From Bacteroidota bacterium (GTDB lineage: Bacteria > Bacteroidota > Bacteroidia > B-17B0 > B-17BO), in contig JANXRU010000009.1 of the NCBI GenBank assembly GCA_025356715.1, forward strand, positions 1-15,258: 15,258 bases of DNA, given 5' to 3'. The translations under genes and the position numbers were made by a program. Below, one piece after another: positions 7,333 through 12,951 of this stretch (positions within the stretch are counted from its first letter, which is position 1; every line of letters begins with the position of its first letter). The notes beneath the pieces are model-generated. The model ran no database searches and was not told the origin of the DNA. It saw only the letters and a list, made by a program, of their open reading frames with translations.

Positions 7333-7337
7333 GAATC

Positions 7338-8195
7338 ATGAAAAATCAAATCCTTCTTTTCTGTCTACTGTTATTTAATGGTATTATTCGTTGCTATGCG
7401 CAAGACCAATTACCTCCAAATTCTAATACTAATCCTGATAACCCATGTGGCATTTATAATAAAGAAAATAGTGTACAACGACGCCAAATTTCTTACACAC
7501 ACCTTAGGGAGTGCGATGTCTCTTGGGAAAAACGAATTTGGCGTGATATAGATATGCGCGAAAAGCAAAACCAACCTCTCTATTATCCCATCGAACCAAA
7601 TGCTTGTCGCACATCCCTTTTTCAAGCACTTACTAAACAAATACTCAATAATAAAATTAAAGCCTTTGCTGATGAAGATTTTTTAATTACCTATGAGCTT
7701 TCGGCTATTCGTAAAAAACTCATATTGATTGATACCGTAGATCAAATTATTTATGATGAATTAGGAGAACCTATTACTGTTCGTTTACCAGTAATTGATT
7801 CCACTAGCATTTATGCGCGTATATTAAAATATAGATTAAAAGAAGATTGGTTTTTTGACAAACAAAAATCGAGTTTAGAAGTTCGTATTATTGGCATTGC
7901 TGCCTACGAATACATTGAAGACAAAGAAGCCTACAAAGAACTATTTTGGGTTTATTTTCCATCTTGCCGCCCCTATTTTGCCGTTAATGATGTATATAAT
8001 TTTAAAAACGATGCCGAGCGAAGGAGTTTAGATGATATATTTTGGAAAAGACAATTCTCTAGCACCATTGTTAAAGAAAGTAACGTACACGACAGGTATA
8101 TTATAGAGTATGAAAAAGGTATTGACGCCTTGGTGGAATCAGAAAAAATTAAATTAGATGTGTTTAAATGGGAACACGATTTATGGAATTATTAA
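7338..8195 (+). CDS. gldN: Orphan GldN/PorN type IX secretion component
   Basis: GldN/PorN is a periplasmic T9SS subunit that forms a ring with the lipoprotein GldK/PorK beneath the outer membrane. It is needed for secretion and gliding. The 285-residue protein has a signal peptide (residues 1-21, ending in CYA before Q). The family signatures follow: HLRECDVSWEKRIWRDID (55-72), QPLYYP (79-84), KEDWFFDKQ near 168, and FWVYFPSCRPYFA to DDIFWKRQFSS near 203-245. It ends with FKWEHDLWNY. It is slightly shorter than typical GldN. The usual partners gldK, gldL and gldM are absent on both sides, so this is a detached copy, probably a paralogue of the operon copy. It is flanked by inverted 55-bp elements and followed by two sensor phosphatases. 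A hairpin sits just before its ATG. Confidence 0.9.
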   Translation: MKNQILLFCLLLFNGIIRCYAQDQLPPNSNTNPDNPCGIYNKENSVQRRQISYTHLRECDVSWEKRIWRDIDMREKQNQPLYYPIEPNACRTSLFQALTKQILNNKIKAFADEDFLITYELSAIRKKLILIDTVDQIIYDELGEPITVRLPVIDSTSIYARILKYRLKEDWFFDKQKSSLEVRIIGIAAYEYIEDKEAYKELFWVYFPSCRPYFAVNDVYNFKNDAERRSLDDIFWKRQFSSTIVKESNVHDRYIIEYEKGIDALVESEKIKLDVFKWEHDLWNY

Positions 8196-8257
8196 ATTTA
8201 GAAGGAGCTCCAGCCCTATCCAAAGGAGATGAAGCTAGAACTATCAGATTGTTTTTT

Positions 8258-8265
8258 TATATTTG
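8258..8265 (+). promoter_or_regulatory. Possible -7 promoter element for the phosphatase pair
   Basis: TATATTTG is an exact TAnnTTTG match in the gap after gldN. Transcription would start near 8272 and give a leader of about 115 bases that contains the whole right 55-bp palindromic element. No convincing -33 TTG at ideal spacing. Confidence 0.4.
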
Positions 8266-8312
8266 AGGATATAATACCATTAGCCAATATAAATTAGAGT
8301 CTAAAAACCACA
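8260..8312 (+). repeat. Dispersed intergenic repeat, copy 2
   Basis: Partner of 4788-4838, sharing ATACCAT (8274-8280) and AATATAAATTAG (8286-8297) at identical spacing, with weaker similarity on both sides. This copy ends directly against the right 55-bp palindromic element and overlaps the predicted transcription start region. Confidence 0.45.
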
Positions 8313-8313
8313 T

Positions 8314-8368
8314 ATGAAATACCCATGTTTGCCTCAAGCACAAACACAAATGATTAAACTGGGTAAAC
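8314..8368 (+). repeat. 55-bp palindromic element, right copy
   Basis: Inverted partner of 7127-7181. TACCCA (8320-8325), a bulged T and GTTT (8327-8330) pair with AAAC (8356-8359) and TGGGTA (8360-8365), preserving the same bulged hairpin as the left copy. The differences between copies are confined to 8333-8352, the loop. It ends 18 bases before the preferred start of the first phosphatase gene, where it would be a structured 5' leader. Confidence 0.85.
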
Positions 8369-8386
8369 CATATGATAATAAAAAAT

Positions 8387-10699
8387 ATGAAAAAGCTATT
8401 TTATTTTAAATTATTTGGCTTCTTGTTTATAAGTCATAGTGTATATGCTCAAAATATTGATTCTTTAAAGCTAGCGCTAAAAAATGCCAAGAACGACACG
8501 ACTAAAATTAATTTATATATCGCTATTAGTGAATGGTGCGACTTAAATGAAATTATAGATTATGCAAACCCAGCGGTTGAGTTATGCGAGAAAAATTTAA
8601 AAAAATTTACTACTAAAACTAAACTAACAAAAGGAGAGTTATATTTAAAACATTTTTATATGATAAACCTTGCCGCATCATATAATAATCTCGCCTATTT
8701 TTATGGAAACTATGATGGAGAGAAAATCAAAAACTTAGTCTACTTTAAAAAAAGTATTTCTATTTTAGAAAACCTATTAAAAGATAACCCTACTGGAAAT
8801 GAGGCTATCAATATTAACCAAGGACTTAGTTCAGGATTAAGCAACATGGGAGTACTCTACGATCAATTAGGAGATACTCCAAATGCATTAGAGAACTACT
8901 TTAAAAGTTTAAAAATACGAGAAAAAATAAAAGATAAAGAAGGTATTGCAATAACTCAAAGTAATATAGGAGTGGTTTATTATAAACTAAAAGATTATAA
9001 AACCGCTTTACTTTTTTATTTTAAAGCTTTAAAATTACAAGAAGAAATCTCGGATAAAATAGGCATTGCACAATCACTAAATAATATTGGCGCTTTATAT
9101 GAAAATCAAATTGATCCTTCTTGCCACCAATCTTCCGAAGAATGCTTCTTAAAAGGAAAATTAAACGCTTTAGATTATTATAGAAAAAGTTTAAAAATAA
9201 ATGAGGAAATAACAGAAAAATCAGGAATTGCACAAGTGTTAGGAAATATTGGGTTCTTATATTATAATTTATTTAAATTCAACAAAAAAACAAATAACAA
9301 AATTGCTTGTGATACGCTATACCATAATGCAATTATGTATTACGACAAGAGTATTGCTATTTATGAGAAATTACATGAAATACGCAATCTTAGTTTTACC
9401 ATAAATAATAAAGCCACATTATTATTTCATAACAATGAAGTAATCCCTTCTAAAATTCTAGCAGAGAAATGTTTAGAAATGTCAAAAAAAATGGGAAAAC
9501 CTGAAAACATCCAAAGAGTTAGTTTATTACTTAGTAATATCTATTCCAAAATGGGAAATTATAAATCCGCCTATGAAATGGAAATTCTGTACCATAATAT
9601 GAGCGATAGCATTAGTAGCGAAAACAATCGAAAATCTTCAATACAAAAAAGTTTTCAATATGAATATGATAAAAAAGTTATTGCTGATAGTATAAGAAAT
9701 TTTAAAGAAAAAGAAGTATCACAAGCTAAACTATCAGCCAGTGAGGCCAGTTTAAAACAAGAAAAAACACAACGCTTTGCTTTGTATGGAGGCTTATTAT
9801 TAGTATTGGTATTTGCTGGTTTTATGTTTAATCGATTTAAAGTAACTCAAAAACAAAAGCAAACCATTGAGTTAAAAGAAAAAGAAACACAATCCCAAAA
9901 TCTAATCATTTCACAACAAAAACACATAGTAGAAGAAAAGCACAAAGAAATTACGGATAGCATTAACTACGCAGAGCGTATACAGCGAAGCTTGTTGGCT
10001 AGTAAAGAATTGCTCAACAATAATTTAAAAGAACATTTTGTTTACTTTCAACCAAAAGATGTTGTTAGTGGGGATTTTTATTGGGCTGCAAATTTAAGTA
10101 ATGAAACCTTTGCATTAGTAACAGCAGATAGTACAGGCCACGGCGTACCGGGAGCCATTATGAGTATCCTTAATATATCATGTTTAAAAGAGACCATTAA
10201 AGAAGGCATTTTAGAGCCTTCCAGTATATTAAACAACACCCGGAAATTGATTATTGAAACTCTTAAAAAAGACGGAAGTGCGGAGGGCGGAAAAGATGGA
10301 ATGGATTGTTCCTTAATTTCTTTTAATTTTAAGAATCAACAAATGACTTATGCAGCTGCCAATAACCCAATTTGGATAGTTCGAGAAAAGCAATTATTAG
10401 ATTTTCCCCCAGATAAAATGCCTATTGGTAAACATGATAGGGATTCTGTTTCATTTACTCAACATACTATTGATTTGCAAAAAAACGATGTGGTGTATTC
10501 CTTAACGGATGGTATGCCCGACCAATTTGGCGGGCCAAAAGGCAAAAAATTCATGTACAAACAACTGAAAGAATTGTTAATTTCCATTGCGCATTTACCT
10601 ATGCAAGAACAAAAAGAAAAACTGTCTACAGCATTAAATAATTGGAAAGGTGATTTGGAACAAATAGATGATATAACTTTGATAGGAGTGAGAATTTAA
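8387..10699 (+). CDS. TPR-sensor SpoIIE/PP2C-family phosphatase, first paralogue
   Basis: Predicted membrane-anchored signalling phosphatase: periplasmic TPR sensor, one helix and a cytoplasmic PP2C (SpoIIE/RsbU) serine phosphatase that would dephosphorylate an anti-anti-sigma-type partner. I prefer the ATG at 8387 over 8372 because it gives a clean signal peptide (residues 1-21, ending VYA). The 770 residues comprise TPR repeats from about 80 to 400, a charged linker, a helix at 464-485, a coiled coil to about 540 and the phosphatase from 545. Metal-site aspartates are present: SGDFYW (Asp563), ADSTGHGVPGA (Asp581), LTDG (Asp708) and DDITLIG (Asp761-762). A loop insert with two cysteines (CHQSSEEC) interrupts one TPR. 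It has its own promoter-like site and lies 3 bases before its paralogue. No anti-sigma or STAS partner is visible in the window. Confidence 0.88.
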   Translation: MKKLFYFKLFGFLFISHSVYAQNIDSLKLALKNAKNDTTKINLYIAISEWCDLNEIIDYANPAVELCEKNLKKFTTKTKLTKGELYLKHFYMINLAASYNNLAYFYGNYDGEKIKNLVYFKKSISILENLLKDNPTGNEAININQGLSSGLSNMGVLYDQLGDTPNALENYFKSLKIREKIKDKEGIAITQSNIGVVYYKLKDYKTALLFYFKALKLQEEISDKIGIAQSLNNIGALYENQIDPSCHQSSEECFLKGKLNALDYYRKSLKINEEITEKSGIAQVLGNIGFLYYNLFKFNKKTNNKIACDTLYHNAIMYYDKSIAIYEKLHEIRNLSFTINNKATLLFHNNEVIPSKILAEKCLEMSKKMGKPENIQRVSLLLSNIYSKMGNYKSAYEMEILYHNMSDSISSENNRKSSIQKSFQYEYDKKVIADSIRNFKEKEVSQAKLSASEASLKQEKTQRFALYGGLLLVLVFAGFMFNRFKVTQKQKQTIELKEKETQSQNLIISQQKHIVEEKHKEITDSINYAERIQRSLLASKELLNNNLKEHFVYFQPKDVVSGDFYWAANLSNETFALVTADSTGHGVPGAIMSILNISCLKETIKEGILEPSSILNNTRKLIIETLKKDGSAEGGKDGMDCSLISFNFKNQQMTYAAANNPIWIVREKQLLDFPPDKMPIGKHDRDSVSFTQHTIDLQKNDVVYSLTDGMPDQFGGPKGKKFMYKQLKELLISIAHLPMQEQKEKLSTALNNWKGDLEQIDDITLIGVRI

Positions 10700-10702
10700 C
10701 AA

Positions 10703-12925
10703 ATGAAAAATAACATCCACATAGTTTTTTTCATTTTCTTATTACTGGTAGGAAGTGCTTTATATTCACAGAGTATAGATTCTTTAAAAATTGAGCTCAA
10801 TAATGCAAAACAAGATAGTACACGCTGTAAAATTCTAAACACGATGATTGAAATAGAGGCTGATGATCAAATTTGGCCTAAATACAATGATCAATTAAAA
10901 TCCATTTGTGAAAAAAATTTAGTAAGCAGCCCTACTCTTAACAAAGGAACACTTAATTCCACTCGCCTCTTCTACTTAAAATACTTAGCATCTGCCCTTA
11001 ATAATGTTGGGTACTTTTATAATACACAAGGTAATACTACCAAAGCTTTAGATTACTTTCATAAGAGCTTACTAATTCAGGAGGAAATTAAAGACCAGAA
11101 AGGTATAGCCGAATCTTTAAATAATATTGGGGTAATTTATCAAAACCAAAGTGACATCCTTCAGGCGTTAGAATGTTACCATAGAAGCCTTAGAATTCAA
11201 GAAAACATAAAAGATAAAGGAGGAATTGCTTCTTCCTTAAACAATATTGGCGCTATTTATCAAAATCAAAACAACAACGATAAAGCGTTAGAGTTTTTTA
11301 ATAAAAGTTTAAAAATACAAGAAGAAATAAATGACAAAATTGGTATAGCCTATACACTAAATAATATTGGGAGAATATATGATTCGAAAAACGACATACA
11401 AAAAGCATTAGAATATCATTACCAAAGTTTAAATGTAAGAAAAGCTATTAATGACAAAGTAGGAATAGCAAACTCTTTAAATAATATTGGTGCCATTTAT
11501 GTAAAACAATCAGAATCAAATTCAACCATTAAAACTGATTCATTATTAAAGAAAGCATTAGATTGCCACGAAGAAGGTTTAAAACATCAAAAAGAAATTG
11601 GTGATAAAAAAGGAATTGCCTATTCCTTAAACAGCATCGCTGGAATTCAATTAAAACTTAATCAAATTGAATTAGCTTTACAAAACGCCAAACTAAGCTT
11701 ACACATAGCGCAAGAATTAGGCTATCCTATAAGTATAAGCGTTGCCAGTAAATTATTAAGTGAAATATATGCTCAATTAGGTTCTTATAAGGAAGCTTTT
11801 GAAATGCAATTATTATATAAACAAATGGCTGATAGTTTAAACAATGAAATTAATAGGAAAGCAGCTATTCAAAAAAGCTTCCAATACATTTATGGCAAAA
11901 AATCGGCAGCTGATAGTGTGAGGGTAATAGAAGAACGTAAGGTTTTTGATGTACAAATAAAACAAGAAAAAACCCAACGAACAGCACTGTATATTGGCAT
12001 AGGATTAATTGCACTATTCACAGCGTTTATATACAATAGATTTAGAATAACCAGGAAACAAAAAGAAATTATTGAACTACAAAAGACAGAGGTTGATAAG
12101 CAAAGGGAGTTAGCTGATAGTAGACGAGATATTGCAGAATCGCAAAAAGAAATTATTGAGGAAAAACAAAAAGAAATTTTAGATAGTATACATTATGCTA
12201 AACGCATACAACAAGCCATGCTCACCAGTGAAAGTTATTTTAATGACCACTTAAAAGCAGACTGTTTTATTTTTTATAAGCCTAAAGATATCGTAAGTGG
12301 TGATTTCTATTGGGCAATTGCTCAAAATCATAAATTTTACATTGCTACGTCAGATTGTACTGGTCATGGAGTACCAGGAGCCTTTATGAGTTTATTGAAC
12401 ATCAATTTTTTAAATGAAAATGTAGTTGAACGAGGCATATATGACCCAGCCAAAATATTAAATGAACAACGTAAAGAAATTATTAATGCACTAAATCCGA
12501 AAGGCACTGAAAATTCAAAAGATGGAATGGATTGCGTTCTTTGCGCCTTTGATTTAGAAAACCATAAATTAGATTTTGCAGGTGCAAATAATCCAGTATG
12601 GTTAATTAGGGATAATAAATTAATAGAATATAAAGGCGATAAAATGCCAGTTGGTAAACACAATAGAGATCAAGAATCCTTCAATCTAAAAACCATCGAC
12701 TTGCAAAAAGGTGATGTTATTTATACTTTAACAGATGGTTTCTCTGATCAGTTTGGTGGACCAAATGGTAAAAAGTTTATGAGCAAAAACTTAAAAGCAC
12801 TATTATTAACTAACGCTCATTTACCAATGACTGAACAAAAAATCTTATTAGAAACCACCTTTAAAAATTGGGTTGGTAATTTGGAACAAGTGGATGATGT
12901 TACATTAATTGGGGTGAGAATTTAA
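10703..12925 (+). CDS. TPR-sensor SpoIIE/PP2C-family phosphatase, second paralogue
   Basis: Same architecture as the gene before it, and clearly a tandem duplicate. It has a signal peptide (about 1-22, ending LYS before Q) and a TPR array (about 93-345) of unusually regular 40-residue units with the pattern GIAxSLNNIGxIYxxQ. A helix at 428-447 and a coiled coil rich in Glu/Lys/Gln (about 448-505) follow, then a SpoIIE/PP2C domain to the C-terminus at 740. Catalytic aspartates are Asp534 (SGDFYW), Asp551 (SDCTGHGVPGA), Asp678 (LTDG) and Asp731-732 (DDVTLIGVRI). The two phosphatase domains are much more alike than the sensors, which suggests one output and different inputs. It begins 3 bases after the preceding stop, so the genes are probably translationally coupled. 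It converges on the adhesin gene with a 26-base gap. Confidence 0.88.
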   Translation: MKNNIHIVFFIFLLLVGSALYSQSIDSLKIELNNAKQDSTRCKILNTMIEIEADDQIWPKYNDQLKSICEKNLVSSPTLNKGTLNSTRLFYLKYLASALNNVGYFYNTQGNTTKALDYFHKSLLIQEEIKDQKGIAESLNNIGVIYQNQSDILQALECYHRSLRIQENIKDKGGIASSLNNIGAIYQNQNNNDKALEFFNKSLKIQEEINDKIGIAYTLNNIGRIYDSKNDIQKALEYHYQSLNVRKAINDKVGIANSLNNIGAIYVKQSESNSTIKTDSLLKKALDCHEEGLKHQKEIGDKKGIAYSLNSIAGIQLKLNQIELALQNAKLSLHIAQELGYPISISVASKLLSEIYAQLGSYKEAFEMQLLYKQMADSLNNEINRKAAIQKSFQYIYGKKSAADSVRVIEERKVFDVQIKQEKTQRTALYIGIGLIALFTAFIYNRFRITRKQKEIIELQKTEVDKQRELADSRRDIAESQKEIIEEKQKEILDSIHYAKRIQQAMLTSESYFNDHLKADCFIFYKPKDIVSGDFYWAIAQNHKFYIATSDCTGHGVPGAFMSLLNINFLNENVVERGIYDPAKILNEQRKEIINALNPKGTENSKDGMDCVLCAFDLENHKLDFAGANNPVWLIRDNKLIEYKGDKMPVGKHNRDQESFNLKTIDLQKGDVIYTLTDGFSDQFGGPNGKKFMSKNLKALLLTNAHLPMTEQKILLETTFKNWVGNLEQVDDVTLIGVRI
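10982..11611 (+). repeat. TPR-encoding tandem DNA repeats, 120-bp period
   Basis: Successive units begin at 11102, 11222, 11342 and 11462, exactly 120 bp (40 codons) apart. A preceding, more diverged unit starts near 10982. The next unit starts at 11612 after a 30-bp insertion encoding about ten Ser/Asn-rich residues. The codons for LNNIG are almost unchanged in each unit. This is the long TPR class rather than the 34-residue one. The near-identity suggests recent amplification, and copy number may vary between strains. Confidence 0.85.
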
Positions 12926-12951
12926 ATCAAAAACACTATCAGTACAGTATA

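Noticed and set aside
7331..7333. ATG at 7331 as gldN start
   Set aside because: It is out of frame with GldN; the ATG at 7338 opens a typical signal peptide.
8372..8386. Earlier ATG at 8372 for the first phosphatase
   Set aside because: It adds only five residues (MIIKN) before a well-formed MKK signal peptide; 8387 is preferred, though 8372 is not excluded.
8314..8409. A 31-codon reading frame beginning MKYPCLPQAQTQ inside the right 55-bp element and overlapping the phosphatase start
   Set aside because: The inverted copy at 7127-7181 has a stop after seven codons (MKYPCLH), and the differences between copies do not preserve amino acids. The element behaves like a structure, not a peptide gene.
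12364..12663. 99-codon antisense frame within the second phosphatase
   Set aside because: It overlaps the conserved PP2C catalytic region on the other strand and has no independent support.
12926..12951. Bidirectional terminator between the convergent phosphatase and adhesin genes
   Set aside because: No stable stem with a T-tract could be found in these 26 bases.
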